This document shows, in pieces, positions 25,034-38,578 of a stretch of DNA of 64,000 bases. Source of the stretch: Siphonodentalium dalli (Eukaryota; Mollusca; Scaphopoda; Gadilida; Siphonodentaliidae). The notes under the pieces were generated by a model, which saw only the letters and a program-made list of their open reading frames with translations, ran no database searches and was not told where the DNA came from. The stretch spans positions 230,830,961-230,894,960 of the forward strand of contig CP136066.1 of assembly GCA_032622095.1 (NCBI GenBank), written 5' to 3'. The position numbers were made by a program, and so were the translations under genes. Position 1 is the stretch's first letter, and each line of letters opens with the position of its first letter.

Positions 25034-28000
25034 TGTGTACCACGAAAACGGACATTACTCAAGGAAAGAAAGGGTTAAATCACAGAAAGGCTGGTGTGTG
25101 TATACCACGAAAACGGACATTACTCAAGGAAAGAAAGGGTTAAATCACAGAAAGGCTCGTGTGTGTATACCACGAAAACGGACATTACTCAAGGAAAGAA
25201 AGGGTTAAATCACAGAAAGGCTCGTGTGTGTATACCACGAAAACGGACATTACTCAAGGAACGAAAGGGTTAAATCACAGAAAGGCTCGTGTGTGTACCA
25301 CGAAAACGGACATTACTCAAGGAAAGAATGGGCTAAATCACAGAAAGACTCGTGTGTGTACCACGAAAACGGACATTACTCAAGAAAAGAAAGTGTTAAA
25401 TCACAGAAAGGCTGGTGTGTGCACCACGAAAACGGAGATTATTCTAGAAAAGAAAGGGTTAAATCACAGAAAGGCTGGTATATGTAACCACGAAACGGAC
25501 ATTACTCAAGGAAAGAAAGGGTTAAATAACAGAAAACCTCGTGTGTGTAACCACGATAACGGACATTACTCAAGAAAAGAAAGGGCTAAATCACAGAAAG
25601 GATGGTGTGTGTACCACGAAAACGGACATTACTCAAGGAAAGAAAGGGTTAAATCACAGAAAGGCTGCTGGTGTGTGTACCACGAAAACGGACATTACTC
25701 AAGGAAAGAAAGGGCTAAATCACAGAAAGGATTGTGTGTGTACCACGAAAACGGACATTACTCAAGGAAAGAAATGGTTAAATCATAGAAAGGCTGGTGT
25801 GTGTACCACGGAAACGGACATTACTCAAGGAAAGAAAGGGTTAAATCACAGAAAGGATGGTGTGTGTACCACGAAAACGGACATTACTCAAGGAAAGAAA
25901 GGGTTAAATCACAGAAAGGCTGGTGTGTGTATACGACGAAAACGGACATTACTCAAGGAAAGAAAGGGTTAAATCACAGAAAGGCTCGTGTGTGTATACC
26001 ACGAAAACGGACATTACTCAAGGAAAGAAAGGGTTAAATCACAGAAAGGCTCGTGTTTGTATGCCACGAAAACGGACATTACTCAAGGAAAGAAAGGGTT
26101 AAATCACAGAAAGGCTCGTGTGTGTATACCACGAAAACGGACATTACTCAAGGAAAGAAAGGGTTAAATCACAGAAAGGCTCGTGTGTGTACCACGAAAA
26201 CGGACATTACTCAAGGAAAGAATGGGCTAAATCACAGAAAGGCTGGTGTATGTGACCACGAAAACGGACATTACTCAAGGAAAGAAAGAGTTAAATCACA
26301 GAAAGGCTGGTGTGTGTACCACGAAAACGGACATTACTCAAGGAAAGAAAGAGTTAAATCACAGAAAGGCTTGTGTGTGTACCACGAAAACGGACATTAC
26401 TCAAGGAAAGAAAGAGTTAAATCACAGAAAGGCTGGTGTGTGTACCACGAAAACGGACATTACTCAAGGAAAGAAGGAGTTAAATCACAGAAAGGCTGGT
26501 GTGTGCACCACGAAAACGGAGATTATTCAAGAAAAGAAAGGGTTAAATCACAGAAAGGCTGGTATATGTAACCACGAAACGGACATTACTCAAGGAAAGA
26601 AAGGGTTAAATAACAGAAAAGCTCGTGTGTGTAACCACGATAACGGACATTACTCAAGAAAAGAAAGGGCTAAATCACAGAAAGGATGGTGTGTGTACCA
26701 CGAAAACGGACATTACTCAAGGAAAGAAAGGGTTAAATCACAGAAAGGCTGCTGGTGTGTGTACCACGAAAACGGACATTACTCAAGGAAAGAAAGGGCT
26801 AAATCACAGAAAGGATTGTGTGTGTACCACGAAAACGGACATTACTCAAGGAAAGAAATGGTTAAATCATAGAAAGGCTGGTGTGTGTACCACGGAAACG
26901 GACATTACTCAAGGAAAGAAAGGGTTAAATCACAGAAAGGATGTGTGTGTACCACGAAAACGGACATTACTCAAGGAAAGAAAGGGTTAAATCACAGAAA
27001 GGCTGGTGTGTGTATACCACGAAAACGGACATTACTCAAGGAAAGAAAGGGTTAAATCACAGAAAGGCTCGTGTGTGTATACCACGAAAACAGACATTAC
27101 TCAAGGAAAGAAAGGGTTAAATCACAGAAAGGCTCGTGTGTGTATACCACGAAAACGGACATTACTCAAGGAAAGAAAGGGCTAAATCACAGAAAGGCTC
27201 GTGTGTGTATACCACGAAAACGAACATTACTCAAGAAAGAAAGGGCTAAATCACAGTAAGACTCGTGTGTACCACGAAAACGGACATTACTCAAGAAAAG
27301 AAAGGGTTAAATCACAGAAAGGCTGGTGTGTGTACCACGAAAACGGACATTACTCAAGAAAAGAAAGTGTTAAATCACAGAAAGGCTGGTGTATGTAACC
27401 ACGAAAACGGACATTACTCAAGGAAAGAAAGAGTTAAATCTCAGAAAGGCTGGTGTGTGTACCACGAAAACGGACATTACTCAAGGAAAGAAAGAGTTAA
27501 ATCACAGAAAGGCTTGTGTGTGTACCACGAAAACGGACATTACTCAAGGAAAGAAAGAGTTAAATCATAGAAAGGCTGGTGTGTGTACCACGAAAACGGA
27601 CATTACTCAAGGAAAGAAAGAGTTAAATCACAGAAAGGCTGGTGTGTGCACCACGAAAACGGAGATTATTCAAGAAAAGAAAGGGTTAAATCACAGAAAG
27701 GCTGGTATATGTAACCACGAAACGGACATTACTCAAGGAAAGAAAGGGTTAAATAACAGAAAAGCTCGAGTGTGTAACCACGATAACGGACATTACTCAA
27801 GAAAAGAAAGGGCTAAATCACAGAAAGGATGGTGTGTGTACCACGAAAACGGACATTACTCATGGAAAGAAAGGGTTAAATCACAGAAAGGCTGGTGTGT
27901 GTATACCACGAAAACGGACATTACTCAAGGAAAGAAAGGGTTAAATCACAGAAAGGCTCGTGTGTGTATACCACGAAAACGGACATTACTCAAGGAAAGA

Positions 28001-29138
28001 AAGGGTTAAATCACAGAAAGGCTCGTGTGTGTATACCACGAAAACGGACATTACTCAAGGAAAGAAAGGGTTAAATCACAGAAAGGCTCGTGTGTGTATA
28101 CCACGAAAACGGACATTACTCAAGGAAAGAAAGGGTTAAATCACAGAAAGGCTCGTGTGTGTACCACGAAAACGGACATTACTCAAGGAAAGAATGGGCT
28201 AAATCACAGAAAGGCTCGTGTGTGTACCACGAAAACGGACATTACTCAAGAAAATAATGGGCTAAATCACAGAAAGGCTCGTGTGTGTACCACGAAAACG
28301 CACATTACTCAAGGAAAGAATGGGCTAAATCACAGAAAGGCTCGTGTGTGTATACCACGAAAACGGACATTACTCAAGGAAAGAAAGGGCTATGTCACAG
28401 AAAGGCTGGTGTGTGTACCACGAAAACGGACATTACTCAAGGAAAGAAAGGGCTAAATCACAGAAAGGCTGGTGTGTGTACCACGAAAACGGACATTACT
28501 CAAGGAAAGAAAGGGCTAAATCACAGAAAGGCTGGTGTGTGTACCACGAAAACGGACATTAATCAAGGAAAGAAAGAGTTAAATCACAGAAAGGCTCGTG
28601 TATGTAACCACGAAAACGGACATTACTCAAGGAAAGAAAGGGCTAAGTCACAGAAAGGCTCGTGTATGTAACCACGAAAACGGACAGTACTCAAGGAAAG
28701 AAAGGGCTATGTCACAGAAAGGATGGTGTGTATACCACGAAAACGGACATTACTCAAGGAATGAAAGGGCTAAATCACATAAAGGCTCGTGTGTGTACCA
28801 CGAGAACGGACATTACTCAAGAAAAGAAAGGGTTAAATCACAGAAAGGCTGGTATATGTAACCACGAAACGGACATTTCTCAAGGATAGAAAGGGTTAAA
28901 TAACAGAAAAGCTCGTGTGTGTAACCACGAAAACGGACATTACTCATGGAAAGAAAGGGCTAAATCACAGAAAGGATGGTGTGTGTACCACGAAAACGGA
29001 CATTACTCTAGGAAAGAAAGGGTTAAATCACAGAAAGGCTGGTGTGTGTATACCACGAAAACGGACATTACTCAAGGAAAGAAAGGGTTAAATCACAGAA
29101 AGGCTGGTGTGTGTACCACGAAAACGGACATTACTCAA
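25034..29138. repeat. 4,322-bp higher-order unit, copy 2 (truncated)
   Basis: Every private variant listed for copy 1 recurs exactly 4,322 bp later, for example the short linker near 26,940, ACGCACATT near 28,299, and ACATTTCTC near 28,874. I found no difference at any landmark checked and identical translations throughout. The match ends at 29,139, where CAAGGAAAG replaces CAAGGGAAG. This is either a very recent duplication or a possible assembly overlap. Confidence 0.85.
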
Positions 29139-32100
29139 GGAAAGAAAGGCCTAAATCACAGAAAGGCTGGTGTGTGTACCACGAAAACGGACATTACTCA
29201 AGGAAAGAAAGGGCTAAATCACAGAAAGGCTCGTGTATGTAACCACGAAAACGGACATTACTCAAGGAAAGAAAGGGCTAAGTCACAGAAAGGCTCGTGT
29301 ATGTAACCACGAAAACGGACAGTACTCAAGGAAAGAAAGGGCTATGTCACAGAAAGGATGGTGTGTATACCACGAAAACGGACATTACTCAAGGAATGAA
29401 AGGGCTAAATCACATAAAGGCTCGTGTGTGTACCACGAAAATGGACATTACTCAAGAAAAGAAAGGGCTAAATCACAGAAAGGCTCGTGTGTGTACCACG
29501 AAAACGGACATTACTCAAGGAAAGAAAGAGTTAAATCACAGAAAGGCTGGTGTGTGTACCACGAAAACGGACATTACTCAAGGAAAGAAAGAGTTAAATC
29601 ACAGAAAGGCTGGTGTGTGCACCACGAAAACGGAGATTATTCAAGAAAAGAAAGGGTTAAATCACAGAAAGGCTGGTATATGTAACCACGAAACGGACAT
29701 TACTCAAGGAAAGAAAGGGTTAAATAACAGAAAAGCTCGTGTGTGTAACCACGATAACGGACATTACTCAAGAAAAGAAAGGGCTAAATCACAGAAAGGA
29801 TGGTGTGTGTACCACGATAACAGACATTACTCAAGGAAAGAAAGGGTTAAATCACAGAAAGGCTGCTGGTGTGTGTACCACGAAAACGGACATTACTCAC
29901 GGAAAGAAAGGGCTAAATCACAGAAAGGATTGTGTGTGTACTACGAAAACGGACATTACTCAAGGAAAGAAATGGTTAAATCATAGAAAGGCTGGTGTGT
30001 GTACCACGGAAACGGACATTACTCAAGGAAAGAAAGGGTTAAATCACAGAAAGGATGGTGTGTGTACCACGAAAACGGACATTACTCAAGGAAAGAAAGG
30101 GTTAAATCACAGAAAGGCTGGTGTGTGTATACCACGAAAACGGACATTACTCAAGGAAAGAAAGGGTTAAATCACAGAAAGGCTCGTGTGTGTATACCAC
30201 GAAAACGGACATTACTCAAGGAAAGAAATGGTTAAATCACAGAAAGGCTCGTGTGTGTATACCACGAAAACGGACATTACTCAAGGAAAGAAAGGGTTAA
30301 ATAACAGAAAGGCTCGTGTGTGTATACCACGAAAACGGACATTACTCAAGGAAAGAAAGGGTTAAATCACAGAAAGGCTCGTGTGTGTACCACGAAAACG
30401 GACATTACTCAAGGAAAGAATGGGCTAAATCACAGAAAAGCTCGTGTGTGTACCACGAAAACGGACATTACTCAAGGGAAGAAAGGGTTAAATCACAGCA
30501 AGGATGGTGTGTGTACCACGAAAACTAACATTACTCAAGAAAGAAAGGGCTAAATCACAGTAAGACGCGTGTGTACCACGAAAACGGACATTACTCAAGA
30601 AATGAAAGGGTTAAATCACAGAAAGGCTGGTGTGTGTACCACGAAAACGGACATTACTCAAGGAAAGAAATGGTTAAATCACAGAAAGGCTGGTGTGTGT
30701 ACCACGAAAACGGACATTACTCAAGGAAAGAAAGAGTTAAATCACAGAAAGGCTTGTGTGTGTACCACGAAAACGGACATTACTCAAGGAAAGAAAGAGT
30801 TAAATCACAGAAAGGCTGGTGTGTGTACCACGAAAACGGACATTACTCAAGGAAAGAAAGAATTAAATCACAGAAAGGCTGGTGTGTGCACCACGAAAAC
30901 GGAGATTATTCAAGAAAAGAAAGGGTTAAATCACAGAAAGGCTGGTATATGTAACCACGAAACGGACATTACTTAAGGAAAGAAAGGGTTAAATAACAGA
31001 AAAGCTCGTGTGTGTAACCACGATAACGGACATTACTCAAGAAAAGAAAGGGCTAAATCACAGAAAGGATGGTGTGTGTACCACGAAAACGGACATTACT
31101 CAAGGAAAGAAAGGGTTAAATCACAGAAAGGCTGCTGGTGTGTGTACCACGAAAACGGACATTACTCAAGGAAAGAAAGGGCTAAATCACAGAAAGGATT
31201 GTGTGTGTACCACGAAAACGGACATTACTCAAGGAAAGAAATGGTTAAATCATAGAAAGGCTGGTGTGTTTACCACGGAAACGGACATTACTCAAGGAAA
31301 GAAAGGGTTAAATCACAGAAAGGATGGTGTGTGTACCACGAAAACGGACATTACTCAAGGAAAGAAAGGGTTAAATCACAGAAAGGCTGGTGTGTGTATA
31401 CCACGAAAACGGACATTACTCAAGGAAAGAAAGGGTTAAATCACAGAAAGGCTCGTGTGTGTATACCACGAAAACGGACATTACTCAAGGAAAGAAAGGG
31501 TTAAATCACAGAAAGGCTCGTGTGTGTATACCACGAAAACGGACATTACTCAAGGAAAGAAAGGGTTAAATCACAGAAAGGCTCGTGTGTGTATACCACG
31601 AAAACGGACATTACTCAAGGAAAGAAAGGGTTAAATCACAGAAAGGCTCGTGTGTGTACCACGAAAACGGACCTTACTCAAGGAAAGAATGGGCTAAATC
31701 ACAGAAAGGCTCGTGTGTGTACCACGAAAACGGACATTACTCAAGGGAAGAAAGGGTTAAATCACAGAAAGGATGGTGTGTGTACCACGAAAACGAACAT
31801 TACTCAAGAAAGAAAGGGCTAAATCACAGTAAGACTCGTGTGTACCACGAAAACGGACATTACTCAAGAAAAGAAAGGGCTAAATCACAGAAAGGCTGGT
31901 GTGTGTACCACGAAAACGGACATTACTCAAGAAAAGAAAGTGTTAAATCACAGAAAGGCTGGTGTATGTAACCACGAAAACGGACATTACTCAAGGAAAG
32001 AAAGAGTTAAATCACAGAAAGGCTGGTGTGTGTACCACGAAAACGGACATTACTCAAGGAAAGAAAGAGTTAAATCACAGAAAGGCTTGTGTGTGTACCA

Positions 32101-33327
32101 CGAAAACGGACATTACTCAAGGAAAGAAAGAGTTAAATCACAGAAAGGCTGGTGTGTGTACCACGAAAACGGACATTACTCAAGGAAAGAAAGAGTTAAA
32201 TCACAGAAAGGCTGGTGTGTGCACCACGAAAACGGAGATTATTCAAGAAAAGAAAGGGTTAAATCACAGAAAGGCTGGTGTATGTAACCACGAAACGGAC
32301 ATTACTCAAGGAAAGAAAGGGTTAAATAACAGAAAAGCTCGAGTGTGTAACCACGATAACGGACATTACTCAAGAAAAGAAAGGGCTAAATCACAGAAAG
32401 GATGGTGTGTGTACCACGAAAACGGACATTACTCAATGAAAGAAAGGGTTAAATCACAGAAAGGCTGGTGTGTGTATACCACGAAAACGGACATTACTCA
32501 AGGATAGAAAGGGTTAAATCACAGAAAGGCTCGTGTGTGTATACCGCGAAAACGGACATTACTCAAGGAAAGAAAGGGTTAAATCACAGAAAGGCTCGTG
32601 TGTGTATACCACGAAAACGGACATTACTCAAGGAAAGAAAGGGTTAAATCACAGAAAGGCTCGTGTGTGTATACCACGAAAACGGACATTACTCAAGGAA
32701 AGAAAGGGTTAAATCACAGAAAGGCTCGTGTGTGTACCACGAAAACGGACATTACTCAAGGAAAGAATGGGCTAAATCACAGAAAGGCTGGTGTGTGTAC
32801 CACGAAAACGGACATTACTCAAGGAAAGAAAGGGCTATGTCACAGAAAGGCTGGTGTGTGTACCACGAAAACGGACATTACTCAAGGAAAGAAAGGGCTA
32901 AATCACAGAAAGGCTGGTGTGTGTACCACGAAAACGGACATTACTCAAGGAAAGAAAGGGCTAAATCACAGAAAGGCTCGTGTATGTAACCACGAAAACG
33001 GACATTACTCAAGGAAAGAAAGGGCTAAGTCACAGAAAGGCTCGTGTATGTAACCACGAAAACGGACAGTACTCAAGGAAAGAAAGGGCTATGTCACAGA
33101 AAGGATGGTGTGTATACCACGAAAACGGACATTACTCAAGGAATGAAAGGGCTAAATCACATAAAGGCTCGTGTGTGTACCAAGAAAACGGACATTACTC
33201 AAGAAAAGAAAGGGCTAAATCACAGAAAGGCTCGTGTGTGTAACACGAAAACGGACATTACTCAAGGATAGAAAGGGTTAAATCACAGAAAGGCTCGTGT
33301 GTGTACCACGAAAACGGACATTACTCT
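29139..33327. repeat. Family I remainder with a 1,269-bp-spaced pair
   Basis: A partial T-module at 29,233 is followed by two copies of one monomer order, about 29,495-30,660 and 30,764-31,930, at 1,269-bp spacing. Each holds GAGATTATTC, GTATATGTAACC, GATAACGG, the CTG insert (29,861 and 31,130), GAAATGGTTAAATCATAG and CCACGGAAACGG. Then come a block resembling 12.8-13.2 kb, a GTGTATGTAACCACGAAACGG monomer at 32,278 and a full T-module at 32,980-33,327. Private variants include CACAGCAAGG near 30,498 and ACGGACCTTAC near 31,668. Confidence 0.75.
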
Positions 33328-36054
33328 AGGAAAGAAAGGGCTAAATCACAGAAAGGATGGTGTGTGTACCACGAAAACGAACATTACTCAATAAAAGAAA
33401 GGGCTAAATCACAGAAAGGCTCGTGTGTGTACCACGAAAACGGACATTACTCAAGGAAAGAAAGGGCTAAATCACAGAAAGGCTCGTGTGTGTACCATGA
33501 ACACGGACATTACTCAAGGAAAGAAAGGGCTAAATAACAGAAAGGCTGGTGTGTGTACCACGAAAACGGACATTACTCAAGGAAAGAAAGGGCTAAATCA
33601 CATAAAGGCTGGTGTGTGTACCACGGAAACGAACATTACTCAAGGAAAGAATGGTCTAAATCACAGAAAGGCTCGTGTGTGTACCACGAAAACGGACATT
33701 ACTCAAGGAAAGAATGGGCTAAATCACAGAAAGGCTGGTGTGTGTACCACGAAAACGGACATTACTCAAGGAAAGAATGGGCTAAATCACAGAAAGGCTC
33801 GTGTGTGTACCACGAAAACGGACATTACTCAAGGAAAGAATGGGCTAAATCACAGAAAGGCTCGTGTGTGTAACCACGAAAACGGACATTACTCAAGGAA
33901 AGAAAGGGCTAAGTCACAGAAAGGCTCGTGTATGTAACCACGACAACGGACAGTACTCAAGGAAAGAAAGGGCTATGTCACAGAAAGGGTGGTGTGTATA
34001 CCACGAAAACGGACATTACTCAAGGAATGAAAGGGCTAAATCACATAAAGGCTCGTGTGTGTACCACGAAAACGGACATTACTCAAGAAAAGAAAGGGCT
34101 AAATCACAGAAAGGCTCGTGTGTGTAACACGAAAACGGATATTACTCAAGGATAGAAAGGGTTAAATCACAGAAAGGCTCGTGTGTGTACCACGAAAACG
34201 GACATTACTCTAGGAAAGAAAGGGCTAAATCACAGAAAGGATGGTGTGTGTACCACGAAAACGAACATTACTCAAGAAAAGAAACGGCTAAATCACAGAA
34301 AGGCTCGCGTGTGTACCACGAAAACGGACATTACTCAAGGAAAGAAAGGGCTAAATCACAGAAAGGCTCGTGTGTGTACCATGAACACGGACATTACTCA
34401 AGGAAAGAAAGGGCTAAATCACAGAAAGGCTGGTGTGTGTACCACGAAAACGGACATTACTCAAGGAAAGAAAGGGCTAAATCACAGAAAGGCTGGGGTG
34501 TGTACCACGAAAGCGGACATTACTCAAGGAAAGAAAGGGCTAAATCACAGAAAGGCTCCTCGTGTGTGTACCACGAAAACGGACATTACTCAAGCAAAGA
34601 AAGGGATAAATCACAGAAAGGCTCGTCTGTGTACCACGAAAACGGACATTACTCAAGGAAAGAAAGAGTTAAATCACAGAAAGGCTGGTGTGTGTACCAC
34701 GAAAGCGGACATTACTCAAGGAAAGAAAGGGCTAAATCACAGAAAGGCTCGTCTGTGTACCACGAAAACGACCATTACTCAAGGAAAGAAAGAGTTAAAT
34801 CACAGAAAGGCTCGTGTGTGTACCACGAAAACGGACATTACTCAAGGAAAGAAAGGGCTAAATCAGAGAAAGGCTCGTGTGTGTACCACGAAAACGGACA
34901 TTACTCAAGCAAAGAAAGGGCTAAGTCACAGAAAGGCTCGTGTCTGTGTACCACGAAAACGGACATTACTCAAGGATAGAAAGGGTTAAATCACAGAAAG
35001 GCTCGTGTGTGTACCACGAAAACGGACATTACTCTAGGAAAGAAAGGGCTAAATCACAGAAAGGCTCGTGTGTGTACCACGAAAACGGACATTACTCAAG
35101 GAAAGAAAGGGCTAAATCACAGAAAGGCTCGTGTGTGTACCATGAACACGGACATTACTCAAGGAAAGAAAGGGCTAAATCACAGAAAGGCTGGTGTGTG
35201 TACCACGAAAACGGACATTACTCAAGGAAAGAAAGGGCTAAATCACAGAAAGGCTGGTGTGTGTACCATGGAAACGAACATTACTCAAGGAAAGAATGGT
35301 CTAAATCACAGAAAGGCTCGTGTGTGTACCACGAAAACGGACATTACTCAAGGAAAGAATGTGCTAAATCACAGAAAGGCTGGTGTGTGTACCACGAAAA
35401 CGGACATTATACAAGGAAAGAATGGGCTAAATCACAGAAAGGCTCGTGTGTGTACCACGAAAACGGACATTACTCAAGGAAAGAATGGGCTAAATCACAG
35501 AAAGGCTGGTGTGTGTACCACGAAAACGGATATTACTCAAGGAAAGAAAGGGCTATGTCACAGAAAGGCTGGTGTGTGTACCACGAAAACGGACATTACT
35601 CAAGGAAAGAAAGGGCTAAATCACAGAAAGGCTGGTGTGTGTACCACGAAAACGGACATTACTCAAGGAAAGAAAGGGCTAAATCACAGAAAGGCTGGTG
35701 TGTGTACCACGAAAACGGACATTACTCAAGGAAAGAAAGGGCTAAATCACAGAAAGGCTCGTGTATGTAACCACGAAAACGGACATTACTCAAGGAAAGA
35801 AAGGGCTAAGTCACAGAAAGGCTCGTGTATGTAACCACGAAAACGGACAGTACTCAAGGAAAGAAAGGGCTATGTCACAGAAAGGATGGTGTGTATACCA
35901 CGAAAACGGACATTACTCAAGGAATGAAAGGGCTAAATCACATAAAGGCTCGTGTGTGTACCACGAAAACGGACATTACTCAAGAAAAGAAAGGGCTAAA
36001 TCACAGAAAGGCTCGTGTGTGTAACACGAAAACGGATATTACTCAAGGATAGAA
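33328..36054. repeat. Transition zone from family I to family II
   Basis: New monomer variants appear here: TGGTCTAAATC, CCATGAACACGG, CGAAAGCGGAC, CAAGCAAAG, TCAGAGAAAGG, CGTCTGTGTACC and GTGTCTGTGTACC. T-modules start at 33,864 and 35,761. The stretch 33,870-34,970 recurs at about 35,770-36,870 (1,897-bp spacing, 1,894 after a three-base insertion GGCTCCTCG near 34,556). Several family I markers, namely GAGATTATTC, GTATATGTAACC and the CTG insert, are absent from here until 54.2 kb. Confidence 0.75.
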
Positions 36055-38230
36055 AGGGTTAAATCACAGAAAGGCTCGTGTGTGTACCACGAAAACGGAC
36101 ATTACTCAAGGAAAGAAAGGGCTAAATCACAGAAAGGATGGTGTGTGTACCACGAAAACGAACATTACTCAAGAAAAGAAACGGCTAAATCACAGAAAGG
36201 CTCGCGTGTGTACCACGAAAACGGACATTATTCAAGGAAAGAAAGGGCTAAATCACAGAAAGGCTCGTGTGTGTACCATGAACACGGACATTACTCAAGG
36301 AAAGAAAGGGCAAAATCACAGAAAGGCTGGTGTGTGTACCACGAAAACGGACATTACTCAAGGAAAGAAAGGGCTAAATCACAGAAAGGCTGGTGAGTGT
36401 ACCACGAAAGCAGACATTACTCAAGGAAAGAAAGGGCTAAATCACAGAAAGGCTCTTGTGTGGACCACGAAAACGGACATTACTCAAGCAAAGAAAGGGC
36501 TAAATCACAGAAAGGCTCGTCTGTGTACCACGAAAACGGACATTACTCAAGGAAAGAAAGAGTTAAATCACAGAAAGGCTGGTGTGTGTACCACGAAAGC
36601 GGACATTACTCAAGGAAAGAAAGGGCTAAATCACAGAAAGGCTCGTCTGTGTACCACGAAAACGACCATTACTCAAGGAAAGAAAGAGTTAAATCACAGA
36701 AAGGCTCGTGTGTGTACCACGAAAACGGACATTACTCAAGGAAAGAAAGGGCTAAATCAGAGAAAGGCTCGTGTGTGTACCACGAAAGCGGACATTACTC
36801 AAGCAAAGAAAGGGCTAAATCACAGAAAGGCTCGTGTCTGTGTACCACGAAAACGGACATTACTCAAGGAAATAAAGGGTTAAATCACAGAAAGACTCGT
36901 GTGTGTACCACGAAAACGGACATTACTCAAGGAAAGAAAGGGTTAAATCACAGAAAGACTCGTGTGTGTACCACGAAAACGGACATTACTCAAGGAAAGA
37001 AAGGGCTAAATCACAGAAAGGCTGGTGTGTGTACCACGGAAACGGACATTACTCAAGGAAAGAAAGGGCTAAATCACAGAAAGGCTGGTGTGTGTACCAC
37101 GAAAACGGACATTACTCAAGGAAAGAATGGTCTAAATCACAGAAAGGATTGTGTGTGTACACCACGAAAACGGACATTACTCAAGGAAAGAAAGGGCTAA
37201 ATCACAGAAAGGCTCGTGTGTGTACCACGATAACGGACATTACTCAAGAAAAGAAAGGGTTAAATCACAGAAAGGATGGTGTGTGTACCACGAAAACGGA
37301 CATTACTCAAGGAAAGAAAGGGTTAAATCACAGAACGGCTGGTGTGTGCACCACGAAAACGGACATTACTCCCGGAAAGAAAGGGCTAAATCACAGAAAG
37401 GCTGGTGTGTGCACCACGAAAACGGACATTACTCAAGGAAAGAAAGGGCTATATCACAGAAAGGCTGGTGTGTGTACCACGGAAACGGACATTACTCAAG
37501 GAAAGAAAGGGTTAAATAACAGAAAAGCTCGATTGTGTAACCACGATAACGGACATTACTCAAGAAAAGAAAGGGCTAAATCACAGAAAGGATGGTGTGT
37601 GTACCACGAAAACGGACATTACTCACGGAAAGAAAGGGTTAAATCACAGAAAGGCTGGTGTGTGTACCACGAAAACGGAAATTACTCAAGGAAAGAAAGG
37701 GTTAAATCACAGAAAGGCTCGTGTGTGTATACCACGAAAACGGACATTACTCAAGGAAAGAAAGGGTTAAATCACAGAAAGGCTCGTGTGTGTATACCAC
37801 GAAAACGGACATTACTCAAGGAAAGAAAGGGTTAAATCACAGAAAGGCTCGTGTGTGTATACCACGAAAACGGACATTACTCAAGGAAAGAAAGGGTTAA
37901 ATCACAGAAAGGCTCATGTGTGTACCACGAAAACGGACATTACTCAAGGAAAGAATGGGCTAAATCACAGAAAGGCTGGTGTGTGTACCACGAAAACTGA
38001 CATTACTCAAGGAAAGAAAGGGCTATGTCACAGAAAGGCTGGTGTGTGTACCACGAAAACGGACATTACTCAAGGAAAGAAAGGGCTAAATCACAGAAAG
38101 GTTGGTGTGTGTACCACGAAAACGGACATTACTCAAGGAAATAAAGGGCTAAATCACAGAAAGGCTGGTGTGTGTACCACGAAAACGGACATTACTCAAG
38201 GAAAGAAAGGGCTAAATCACAGAAAGGCTC

Positions 38231-38578
38231 GTGTATATAACCACGAAAACGGACATTACTCAAGGAAAGAAAGGGCTAAGTCACAGAAAGGCTCGTGTAT
38301 GTAACCAAGAAAACGGACAGTACTCAAGGAAAGAAAGGGCTATGTCACAGAAAGGATGGTGTGTATACCACGAAAACGGACATTACTCAAGGAATGAAAG
38401 GGCTAAATCACATAAAGGCTCGTGTGTGTACCACGAAAACGGACTTTACTCAAGAAAAGAAAGAGTTAAATCACAGAAAGGCTCGTGTGTGTAACACGAA
38501 AACGGACATTACTCAAGGATAGAAAGGGTTAAATCACAGAAAGGCTCGTGTGTGTACCACGAAAACGGACATTACTCT
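38231..38578. repeat. T-module inside family II unit copy 1
   Basis: Carries private changes GTATATAACC, ACCAAGAAAACGG near 38,305 and GGACTTTACTC near 38,442, all repeated in the copy at 49,389-49,736 (11,158 bp downstream) and in no other T-module. Copy 2 of the family II unit has no T-module. Confidence 0.85.
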
